52,725 nucleotides of DNA, taken from contig CAZKWE010000077.1 in assembly GCA_964556545.1 (NCBI GenBank), forward strand, positions 1 through 52,725. Direction: 5' to 3'. The first letter of the stretch is position 1. The number at the start of each line of letters is the position of its first letter. The position numbers and the translations under genes were made by a program. Shown in pieces: positions 44,476 through 52,142 of the stretch. Origin of the DNA: JALSKU01 sp964556545. Lineage in GTDB: Bacteria > Campylobacterota > Campylobacteria > Campylobacterales > JALSKU01. The notes under the pieces were generated by a model. The model saw nothing but the letters and a program-made list of their open reading frames with translations. It had not been told where the DNA came from and ran no database searches.

Positions 44476-45576
44476 ATGAAAACGGCTTTGGTTACCATTG
44501 GCGAAGAGATAAAATACAACACGGCATTGAATGAGTATATAAAAAGAGAAGTAAAAGAATATATACAAAAAATTGACTTTTTTTACAGCCTTGAAGGAAG
44601 CGATAAAGATCTTTTTTTACTTATAGAAGATATTTTGCAAAAATGCAATGAAGTTATTATAGCTACAGATGAAAAAAACTTTAATATTACAGGAAAAATA
44701 CTTTCAACTCTTCATAGCGATTTACTGGTTCTTAAAAATGATATGCTTTTACCCTCAAACAGTTCCGTATATGATGAGGGAAGCTATATGCTTGAAAACA
44801 AAACAAACAAAATAAATGTACTTAAAATCAAAGAAAATGAAAAACTTCCTAAAATTCTACTCAAAGAAAATAAAAATATAAAATTTATCAATATCTTTGA
44901 TATGGACGAAGAATCCTGTGAAATACTTCTTATGCCTGTTGCGGAAAATTTTGAAATAAAAGTTAAAATAATCAAAATTATAGAAGGCTGGAATCTTGTA
45001 AAACTTGAAAGTTTAAAATATGGTCAATTGCATAACTTTATAGATTCTGCATTGCAGTTACTCCCGGATAAGGTAATACCGCAAAGAGATATTTTTTCTC
45101 ATATAACTTATAAGCTGATTGAAAACAATATAAAAATTTCAACCGCGGAAAGTTGCACGGGAGGATTGTTTTCAAGCACTCTCATAAAATACAGTGGTGT
45201 ATCCAATATCATAAACGGTAATTTGGTTACTTATGCAAATGATATAAAAGAAGCATGGCTTGGAGTAAATCCTCAAACTCTTGAAAATTATGGTGCGGTA
45301 AGCGAAGAGTGTGTAAGCGAAATGCTTGAAGGTGCATTAAATGTCAGCAATTCCGATATATCTGTCGCCATAAGCGGAGTAGCAGGACCAACGGGCGGAA
45401 CAAAAGAAAAACCGGTTGGCACAGTCTATATCGGTGTAAAAAGCAAACAAAACGGTGAAATTATAAAAAGATTTCACTTAAAAGGTGACAGGATATACAT
45501 ACAAAATCAAGCGGTACTGTATGCGGCAAAATTGTTGCTTGATTTGGAAAAAAATATTTTTTTTGCAAACTCGTAA
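44476..45576 (+). CDS. CinA-family protein: nicotinamide-nucleotide amidase domain with a degenerate N-terminal half
   Basis: 366 residues. The C-terminal domain (about 205-360) is a standard CinA/PncC amidase: ISTAESCTGGLFSSTLI with Ser226, GNLVTYANDIKEAWLGV, GAVSEECVSEM and SGVAGPTGGTKEKPVGTVYIG. It would deamidate NMN. The N-terminal half has the length of the CinA COG1058 (MoCF-like) domain, but the usual GDELL, DTN and GG motifs are not seen; only MKTALVTIGEEI resembles the start. Preceded by AAGGA and followed directly by the tRNA promoter. Confidence 0.9.
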   Translation: MKTALVTIGEEIKYNTALNEYIKREVKEYIQKIDFFYSLEGSDKDLFLLIEDILQKCNEVIIATDEKNFNITGKILSTLHSDLLVLKNDMLLPSNSSVYDEGSYMLENKTNKINVLKIKENEKLPKILLKENKNIKFINIFDMDEESCEILLMPVAENFEIKVKIIKIIEGWNLVKLESLKYGQLHNFIDSALQLLPDKVIPQRDIFSHITYKLIENNIKISTAESCTGGLFSSTLIKYSGVSNIINGNLVTYANDIKEAWLGVNPQTLENYGAVSEECVSEMLEGALNVSNSDISVAISGVAGPTGGTKEKPVGTVYIGVKSKQNGEIIKRFHLKGDRIYIQNQAVLYAAKLLLDLEKNIFFANS

Positions 45577-45583
45577 AAAACCC

Positions 45584-45612
45584 TTGACAAATAATAATTT
45601 TTTCTCTATAAT
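45584..45612 (+). promoter_or_regulatory. Sigma-70 promoter of the tRNA cluster
   Basis: TTGACA at 45584-45589 and TATAAT at 45607-45612, spacer 17 bases: a full consensus promoter as expected for stable RNA. Transcription would start near 45620, about 20 bases before the first tRNA. Confidence 0.9.
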
Positions 45613-45639
45613 TTCAACTCCATTTCAAATGGTACGGGT

Positions 45640-45715
45640 GACTCCTTAGCTCAGCTGGTAGAGCATCTCCCTTTTAAGGAGGTGGCCGTTGGTTCGAATC
45701 CAACAGGGGTCACCA
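45640..45715 (+). tRNA. tRNA-Lys (anticodon UUU)
   Basis: 76 bases with encoded CCA. Acceptor GACTCCT pairs with AGGGGTC (one U-G), T-arm GGTTCGAATCC, anticodon loop CTTTTAA. First of four closely spaced tRNA genes. Confidence 0.97.
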
Positions 45716-45738
45716 TTTTTTTTGAAATTGTATAAACA

Positions 45739-45814
45739 GACCCCATCGTCTAGTGGCCCAGGACCCCGCCCTTTCACGGCGGTAACAGGGGTTCAAATCC
45801 CCTTGGGGTCGCCA
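45739..45814 (+). tRNA. tRNA-Glu (anticodon UUC)
   Basis: 76 bases with encoded CCA. Acceptor GACCCCA pairs perfectly with TGGGGTC, anticodon loop CTTTCAC, T-arm GGTTCAAATCC. 23 bases after tRNA-Lys. It is also substrate for the transamidation pathway when mischarging Gln tRNA, as implied by gatA. Confidence 0.97.
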
Positions 45815-45849
45815 TTTATCAATGGTTACAAGTCCTGGACAATTCTCCC

Positions 45850-45925
45850 GGTCGCTTAGCTCAGTTGGTAGAGCGCCACCCTTACAAGGTGGATGTCAGA
45901 AGTTCGAGTCTTCTAGCGACCACCA
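45850..45925 (+). tRNA. tRNA-Val (anticodon UAC)
   Basis: 76 bases with encoded CCA. Acceptor GGTCGCT pairs with AGCGACC, anticodon stem CCACC/GGTGG with loop CTTACAA, T-loop GTTCGAGTC. Confidence 0.97.
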
Positions 45926-45939
45926 TATAAAATAAGGTT

Positions 45940-46016
45940 GCGGCGGTAGTTCAGCTGGTTAGAATACCGGCCTGTCACGCCGGGGGTCGCGAGTTCGAGT
46001 CTCGTCCGCCGCGCCA
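45940..46016 (+). tRNA. tRNA-Asp (anticodon GUC)
   Basis: 77 bases with encoded CCA. Acceptor GCGGCGG pairs with CCGCCGC, anticodon loop CTGTCAC, T-arm with GTTCGAGTC. Last of the cluster; no clear terminator follows before the small ORF at 46044. Confidence 0.97.
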
Positions 46017-46043
46017 TTTCTTATCACAAATTTTGGATATTTT

Positions 46044-46139
46044 ATGTCATATATTTATATAGGTATTATTATTATTTTTGTTATTGCACTCCTTGTCGTA
46101 GGCTTTGTAATGGATAAACAAGAAAATGATGATGAGTAA
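46044..46139 (+). CDS. 31-residue membrane protein after the tRNA cluster
   Basis: A frame of 31 residues: MSYIYIGIIIIFVIALL and on to VVGFVM form one transmembrane helix, ending in an acidic tail DKQENDDE. It starts 27 bases after tRNA-Asp in the same direction and could be expressed from the tRNA promoter. The Shine-Dalgarno is weak (TTGGA). The clean helix-plus-acidic-tail design supports a real small membrane protein, but the ORF is too short to be sure. Function unknown. Confidence 0.5.
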   Translation: MSYIYIGIIIIFVIALLVVGFVMDKQENDDE

Positions 46140-46153
46140 TCAGCAATAATATT

Positions 46154-46597
46154 TTATTTTAACATTTTTAATGCTTTGACTTGATCAAAGTTTTTATACA
46201 GCTTTGCAATAGTTTGAATATCTTTTACTATATATCTGTTGTCTTTAATCTTTTTGTTTAAAAGATTAAATGCTTTTTTTGCTTCTTTGGGTTTATTTTC
46301 AATCAAATCCGCAAGACCTACATACTCAAGTGCATAATACTGCTTTAATGCGATAGCTTTTTGTGCATTTATTTTTGCATTTTTAGTATCACCTCCCAAA
46401 AGATAGTAGAGTGCGGCTTTATCATAAACTTTTGCATTACTACTGTCTTTGGCATATGCGATACAATTTTTCTGATGTGATTTATCATGATTTTTATAGA
46501 CATAGTAGTCACACTTTATCTTCTCTTTATCAAATTTGCAATTACAGGCAAACAAAACGGAACTCAAAACAAAAACGGTAATAAAAAATCTTTTCAT
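46154..46597 (-). CDS. Small exported TPR-like protein
   Basis: 147 residues. Signal peptide with a possible lipobox (LFAC, Cys18), a short Cys-containing segment (Cys20, 29, 45), then helical repeats (about 55-147) with TPR spacing: YDKAALYYLLGGDTKNAKI, AQKAIALKQYYALEYVGLADL, NKPKEAKKAFNLLN. No catalytic motifs. Located downstream of ccsBA by 106 bases on the same strand; a link to cytochrome c assembly is possible but not shown. Confidence 0.8.
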   Translation of the reverse strand: MKRFFITVFVLSSVLFACNCKFDKEKIKCDYYVYKNHDKSHQKNCIAYAKDSSNAKVYDKAALYYLLGGDTKNAKINAQKAIALKQYYALEYVGLADLIENKPKEAKKAFNLLNKKIKDNRYIVKDIQTIAKLYKNFDQVKALKMLK

Positions 46598-46703
46598 AAA
46601 TCCTCTTTATATAAATTATTGAACAATTCTACTATATTTTTTATAAAAACTATATGATACCAAATAAATTTTAGCATCATACAAATACCCCGATGGGTAC
46701 TTA

Positions 46704-49700
46704 TCATAACCTTTTAGAATATTTTCTTTTGGGAAATGCCAAGGCTATAGTCAGAATTACTATAGCTATAACCCAATATATCCATTGAGGTATGGGTATC
46801 GGTTCACCTGCTGCATATGAGTGCATACCTGAGAGATAATAGTTTACTCCAAGATAAGTCATAATAACAGAAGCATAAGATATGGTTGAAGCAACGGCAA
46901 ATGCAAACTGACCGTTTAATTTCGGAATAAGTCTCATATGAACTACTGCCGCATAAACAAGTATGCTAACCAATGCCCATGTCTCCTTTGGATCCCAACT
47001 CCAATATTTTCCCCATGATTCATTTGCCCAGACACCGCCTAAAAAGTTACCCATTGTCAAAAGCATAAGTCCAAGTATCATAGACATTTCATTTACTCTT
47101 GTAGCTTCCGTTATACCTCTTTGGATATTTTCATTTCTTGGATTTTTAGGATCATTGCCAAGCATGATATACATAATGAGAGTAAAAAATCCCAAAAGTG
47201 CATTCAGTCCCAAAAATCCATAGCTTGCTGTTATAACAGAGACATGAACCATAAGCCAGTATGATTTTAAAACCGGTACCAGATTTGTTATCTCCGGATC
47301 CATCCAACTAAGATGCGCCACAAATAAAAATACTCCTGAGAGTATGGAAGTCAAAGCAAGTGACATAACCGAATGTTTTGAAAAAATAAGACCCGCCAGC
47401 ATTAAAGCCCAAGATATGTATATCATTGATTCATAACCGTTACTCCAAGGAGCATGACCGCTTACATACCATCTAAGTCCCATATTGAAAGTTTGAGCCA
47501 AAAATGCCAAAAATACGATAACAAAGAAAAATCGAACGACTATTTTTATAGAACTTTTTGGTCTTAGCATTTTATACATAATGACAAAAAGCAATAAAAA
47601 TCCGCTTAAAAGATATATCGGAATCAATCTTGGAAAAATATTTAAGTGATTATAAAGAATTTCTGCCTTGATATGAGAATTATCTTGGATAACTTTTGCA
47701 CCATATTTATCTTGATATGCCGCTATTTTATCCAAGGCTTCGTCTGCATTTTGCCAATTACCTGTTTTTATACCTTTGTTTATGGCGGTAAAATAATCCG
47801 CAAGCATAGATCTTATCTCTTTTGCATACTGTTTTGGAAAAGTTGTTATAGCGGTTTTGGGGTCATACCATTTGTTATCGGGATCTCCGGCTTTTGGAAA
47901 AATTTTAAAAAGAGAGCCTGTATAAACATAGTAAAGCACATTTAATCTCTCGTCAACTTTTAAAACATCTTTGTCAAATTTATTTCTGTCAATAGGCGGT
48001 TTTCTATTTGCTATCTCTGCATACTGAGATAACTTATAGGGATTTTTTTCTCCATAATCAAAAAATTGTTTAAATGATGCATATTTTTCTGACTTTGGAA
48101 CACCAAGTATCTTTTTAAGCTTATCATGTGATACTCTTATCATAGGTATATTTTGCCAAACTTCCGGAGATGAAAGCATTCCGAGTATGATTTGATCTGC
48201 ATCAAGTCCAAAAAAACTTCTTTTTCTTGATACTTTGTTCAATACATCATTTGCAAACGAATCTATAGGTTTAATCCTTCCTTCTCTATCTTGCAAAAGA
48301 AGTAAGCCGAATTTATCAGCATGTTTTTTTTCATATTTTTTGGCTATTTGTATACTCTCTTGTAAACTCAGTTTGTGTTCTGCCGCTTTTAACGGAGTAA
48401 GACTGAGAGAAAGTGCGAAAAAGAGCATCAAAAATGAAGCCGTCATAGTGTTTTTATTTCTTTGGATATCCTGCTGTATTTTTCTGCCAAGTGTTCTAAA
48501 CCTGCTTTTAGGGGATAAAACAGTCCATATAAACCCGATGGCAAGAAGCAGATAGCCAAAATATGTTGGATATTTACCCGGGTCATGATTGACCGCCAGT
48601 ATAGTTCCTTTCTCATCTTTATCATAAGAAGATTGAAAAAATCTATAATTTTTATAATCAAGTACATGATTCATATAAATTCTAAAAGGCATATTTACTC
48701 CGTTTTTCTTATCTATAAGGGTAACTTCACTTGCATAGGATGAAGGAGACATAGAACCCGGATATCTATCAAGTTGAAAATCTCTGAGCTTTAGAGAAAA
48801 AGGTAATACCATTATCTTTGAACCCCATTCAAAACTAAAAGGAATTCCGCCTATTATTTCTGTTTTAACAAACCCTTTTGCACCTTTTCCCTGCCCATAA
48901 AAAGTTACCTCTTTTGAATCGCCGTTATATTTTACTCTTACCACCAATGCATTTAAAGCATTAAATCTCATACCGGCTTTTGTTTTTGCTCCCGAAACCA
49001 GCTTCTGCTTTCCTTTTAGTTTCATAGACTTTGCGGCAAAGCTTAAGTCTGCTATACTGTAGAGCTTTTTGCCGGCAAACTCATACTCTTTTAGAGGTTC
49101 TAAAGTTTTTTTGCTCTGTGTTGTCATGTCCATAACAGTTAAAGCTTTATTGGACATTATATAAAATTTGCCATTTTTGGTGAAAATATTAACCACCGGC
49201 TTGCCCCATAAAGAATTTGTATTTTTTTGCGATTTATTAAGGGAAAATTTAATGCCGCTGATAGTTTTGGCTGATTTATCTTTTAATACAAAATTACTGT
49301 TTTGCGGATCCGTACTCATAAAAGATATCATCGGTTTCCCGTTTGGACTGTCTGCTATGACGGTAGTTGCATTCGGTATAAAGTCAACATATTTTATCTC
49401 AGCTGTTTTGCCGTCAATATTCATTTTAAGATCAAAATCATTGTTTCCTATCTTGGATAAATATTTTTTCTTTTCAAGATGATATATCTTATCACCCTTT
49501 TGTGCATCAATCTGTATATATGGCTCGCTTGAGATCATTCTATTTTCACTCTGCCCTTCTCTTATGTGAATAATACCCTCATATCCTATATATCTGGTCA
49601 TGATTGAGCCAAGAAGAATAAATAAAAAACCTACATGAAATGTAAAAATAGGCAATTTATCTTTTTTATAAAGTTTATATCTTAGTATGTTATAAGCCAA

Positions 49701-49883
49701 ATTAATACCAAGCAAAAGCTGGATTGCACCAAACCATAGGGTACCATAAACCAATCCCCATGCAGTTTCGGTTCCAAAATCATTTTCTATAAAGGTTGCG
49801 ATTGCACAACTTGCTGCAAATATCAAAAAAAGTACAAAAGCACTTTCCATAGATAAAAAGAACTTTTTAATTATTTTAATCAT
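46704..49883 (-). CDS. ccsBA: Cytochrome c biogenesis protein CcsBA (fused ResB-CcsA)
   Basis: 1059 residues from ATG 49883. System II haem exporter and apocytochrome c ligase. N-terminal CcsB/ResB part with three membrane helices and a large periplasmic domain (about 100-440), a linker with a further helix and an extracytoplasmic region (about 500-770), then the CcsA part with the haem-handling WWD motif VWANESWGKYWSWDPKETWALVS near 955-975. AAGGAT precedes ATG 49883; the upstream TTG at 49904 lacks one. The single-chain fusion is typical of Campylobacterota. Confidence 0.95.
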   Translation of the reverse strand: MIKIIKKFFLSMESAFVLFLIFAASCAIATFIENDFGTETAWGLVYGTLWFGAIQLLLGINLAYNILRYKLYKKDKLPIFTFHVGFLFILLGSIMTRYIGYEGIIHIREGQSENRMISSEPYIQIDAQKGDKIYHLEKKKYLSKIGNNDFDLKMNIDGKTAEIKYVDFIPNATTVIADSPNGKPMISFMSTDPQNSNFVLKDKSAKTISGIKFSLNKSQKNTNSLWGKPVVNIFTKNGKFYIMSNKALTVMDMTTQSKKTLEPLKEYEFAGKKLYSIADLSFAAKSMKLKGKQKLVSGAKTKAGMRFNALNALVVRVKYNGDSKEVTFYGQGKGAKGFVKTEIIGGIPFSFEWGSKIMVLPFSLKLRDFQLDRYPGSMSPSSYASEVTLIDKKNGVNMPFRIYMNHVLDYKNYRFFQSSYDKDEKGTILAVNHDPGKYPTYFGYLLLAIGFIWTVLSPKSRFRTLGRKIQQDIQRNKNTMTASFLMLFFALSLSLTPLKAAEHKLSLQESIQIAKKYEKKHADKFGLLLLQDREGRIKPIDSFANDVLNKVSRKRSFFGLDADQIILGMLSSPEVWQNIPMIRVSHDKLKKILGVPKSEKYASFKQFFDYGEKNPYKLSQYAEIANRKPPIDRNKFDKDVLKVDERLNVLYYVYTGSLFKIFPKAGDPDNKWYDPKTAITTFPKQYAKEIRSMLADYFTAINKGIKTGNWQNADEALDKIAAYQDKYGAKVIQDNSHIKAEILYNHLNIFPRLIPIYLLSGFLLLFVIMYKMLRPKSSIKIVVRFFFVIVFLAFLAQTFNMGLRWYVSGHAPWSNGYESMIYISWALMLAGLIFSKHSVMSLALTSILSGVFLFVAHLSWMDPEITNLVPVLKSYWLMVHVSVITASYGFLGLNALLGFFTLIMYIMLGNDPKNPRNENIQRGITEATRVNEMSMILGLMLLTMGNFLGGVWANESWGKYWSWDPKETWALVSILVYAAVVHMRLIPKLNGQFAFAVASTISYASVIMTYLGVNYYLSGMHSYAAGEPIPIPQWIYWVIAIVILTIALAFPKRKYSKRL

Positions 49884-50026
49884 ATATATTATCCTTGATA
49901 ACAAAATTACGAAATTTTATCCAAATAAGGTAAATATGAGATTAATCTATATACTACTATAATACTTTAAACTCAAATATGTTATCATAATGTTAGTATT
50001 TAACCACACATAGCAAAGGTTTAAAA

Positions 50027-50785
50027 GTGAATTTTTTAAAATATATTTCTCACTTTTTTAAATATTATAATTTTAGTGTTATATGCTTTTTGTATGCATT
50101 AAATCCGAAAAATTATAATCCTGCCAGCAGACAAGTTTTAATAAAACAGATATATTATGTAGCTTTGGAAATTCTTCCGGTATTTATCATGCTTTCTATC
50201 GTTTTTGGCACTATTATTATGGGTTTTATAGTCTCTCTTGCTTTGCAGTACAACCTAAAAGAGTATATAGGGCAACTTATAGTAAAATTTATACTCGTTG
50301 AAATGCTTCCTTTTGCATTGGCTTTAATCGTCTCATTCAGGACAGGTCTTCGCATAGGTGCAAAAACATCTATAATGAAAGTAAACAATGAGTTAAACAG
50401 TTTAAAAATGTTCGATATAGATATAGTCACTTATCTTGTTATGCCAAAAGCAATCGGCAATCTTTTGGGATTTTTGTCACTAATTTTTTTATCTTCGGTT
50501 ATAATGATTATCAGCGGATATCTATTTTTATTTTTAAGCATAGGAATGGATTTTAATCTTTTTTTATCTACCATCATCAGTGCCATAACACCAAAGGATA
50601 TATTTTTATATGTAATCAAAAGCATAATTTATGGCTTTGTCATTGTTACCATACCAAGTTATGACGGGTTAATTATAAAAAAAAGATATTATAAAATTCC
50701 TCTTGCTTTATCAAAAACCGTTACATCTCTTTTTATATTTATCTTAATTGTGGAGGCTTTATCATTAGTAGTAGAATTCCTGTAA
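50027..50785 (+). CDS. mlaE: MlaE-type lipid transport permease
   Basis: 252 residues, five or six hydrophobic segments. MlaE family features: EILPVFIMLSIVFGTIIMGFIVSLALQ, the VEMLPFALALIVSFRTGLRIGAK helix region, and DIDIVTYLVMPKAIGNLLGFLSLIFLSSVI with the family Pro. Start GTG 50027 with AAAGG upstream. First gene of an mlaE-mlaF-like-mlaD-lipoprotein operon that moves phospholipids between the membranes; divergent from ccsBA with about 140 bases between them. Confidence 0.93.
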   Translation: MNFLKYISHFFKYYNFSVICFLYALNPKNYNPASRQVLIKQIYYVALEILPVFIMLSIVFGTIIMGFIVSLALQYNLKEYIGQLIVKFILVEMLPFALALIVSFRTGLRIGAKTSIMKVNNELNSLKMFDIDIVTYLVMPKAIGNLLGFLSLIFLSSVIMIISGYLFLFLSIGMDFNLFLSTIISAITPKDIFLYVIKSIIYGFVIVTIPSYDGLIIKKRYYKIPLALSKTVTSLFIFILIVEALSLVVEFL

Positions 50786-51228
50786 AAATATTTGAAAATT
50801 TTGATACTCTTCAATCGTATATCTTGGAGAATAATTTTGCTATTGTCAGCGAAGATACTCCTTTGCTTGTTGATTTGGATACGAATGAAAATATCTCTTT
50901 GATTTTGGAATACCATTACAAGTACAGCATTGATAATGCAACCGAATATACAAATGAACTTTTAAAAAAATGCGGATATCTGCACTTGGCTCAAAAAAGA
51001 CCGTTTGAATTAAATAAAAAAGATAAATTAATAATCCGGTATTTAAGAGCTTATGTCAGTCCAAAAGAAAAAATAGCCATAATAAAACCTTTCTCTATGC
51101 TAAATCATGTAGATGATTTATCATATCTTGAAGAATTGGTCGATATACTCAATGAAAAAAAAATGCAAATAGTTGATACAACTATGCACAAATACTACAA
51201 GGAAAACAGATGCCCTATAAAAAAATGA
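50764..51228 (+). CDS. ATPase-position protein of the Mla operon, degenerate ABC fold without nucleotide-binding motifs
   Basis: It sits where MlaF belongs, and SEDTPLLVDLDTNENISLILEYH aligns with the Q-loop region of MlaF-type ATPases (FQDxPLLxDLxVxEN). About 80 residues with Walker A are missing; the signature LSGGM is ELNKKDK (82-88); Walker B DEPT is KPFS (108-111). No ATG, GTG or TTG exists before 50824, and that TTG has no Shine-Dalgarno. ATT 50764 lies seven bases after GGAGG (50752-50756), giving 154 residues and a 22-base overlap with mlaE. I take ATT as the start. A pseudo-ATPase is the likely reading. Confidence 0.72.
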   Translation: MSSRIPVKIFENFDTLQSYILENNFAIVSEDTPLLVDLDTNENISLILEYHYKYSIDNATEYTNELLKKCGYLHLAQKRPFELNKKDKLIIRYLRAYVSPKEKIAIIKPFSMLNHVDDLSYLEELVDILNEKKMQIVDTTMHKYYKENRCPIKK

Positions 51229-52142
51229 GGATAGCAGTAGGAGCTTTTACATTTTTAACTCTAATAACACTTTTTGTTGCAATATTTTTTATATTAAAAA
51301 GCAAAGGATTGTTTGACAAACACTACGAATATGCTTTTTATGCCAACAATGCAGACAGTTTTGATATAGGTACACCCGTTAAATATTCCGGATTTAAGAT
51401 AGGTTATATAAATAAGATAGATTTTACTTATGACGGAAAAGTATTTGTTCATTTTATAGTCAATGAAAAAAATGCCAAATGGATAAACAAAAGAGCATAT
51501 TTGGAACTAAAAAAACCATTGCTCGGAGGTGCTGTAATATCTGTAATTTCCGATCCGAATCACCCTCTTATAACACCGAATGCCATACTGGATTTTGAAG
51601 TGCAAGATGATATCAACTCTTTAGTTGACAGACTTAAACCCATCATGCTAAAAGTAGAAAATATCATCAAAAATACAGATATAATAATCGCAAAATTGGC
51701 TTCGCAAAAAGGACCATTGTTTCAAAGTATGCAAAATATCCAAAAACTCTCTGCAAAATTTGCCAATAGCAAATCTGTTATAGATACCGTAATGGGAGAA
51801 ACAAACAGTTCTGAAAATATCACAAAAAGCATTATGCTTTTAAAAAACAGTCTTGCTGAAATAGAAAAAATGACAATCCAAATAAACTCTATACTGACAG
51901 AAGTTCATCAAAATATTATAAAACCAAGCGAAACCATACCAAATCATATCAATGATATACTAATAGATATAAAAACAAAACTAAAAAACTTAAACGGGCT
52001 TGTTAAAACCATAGGAGCAAGTGATAAGGATATAGTACTGCTAAAAGAACAAATACTCTTAGGAGTTGATAAAGCAAACAATCTTTTAAATAAAGTAAAT
52101 TCGCTTATACAAAATAATAACAAAAAGGTAAAATTACCATGA
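51210..52142 (+). CDS. mlaD: MlaD/MCE-family lipid transport protein
   Basis: 310 residues. One N-terminal membrane anchor (about 7-29), then an MCE domain (about 38-120) with the family pattern DIGTPVKYSGFKIGYINKIDF, and a helical C-terminal part (about 140-300). MlaD-type hexamers form a ring that passes phospholipids. ATG 51210 has AAGGA upstream; a second in-frame ATG at 51225 overlaps the preceding stop as ATGA. The long helical tail is longer than in E. coli MlaD. Confidence 0.93.
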   Translation: MPYKKMRIAVGAFTFLTLITLFVAIFFILKSKGLFDKHYEYAFYANNADSFDIGTPVKYSGFKIGYINKIDFTYDGKVFVHFIVNEKNAKWINKRAYLELKKPLLGGAVISVISDPNHPLITPNAILDFEVQDDINSLVDRLKPIMLKVENIIKNTDIIIAKLASQKGPLFQSMQNIQKLSAKFANSKSVIDTVMGETNSSENITKSIMLLKNSLAEIEKMTIQINSILTEVHQNIIKPSETIPNHINDILIDIKTKLKNLNGLVKTIGASDKDIVLLKEQILLGVDKANNLLNKVNSLIQNNNKKVKLP

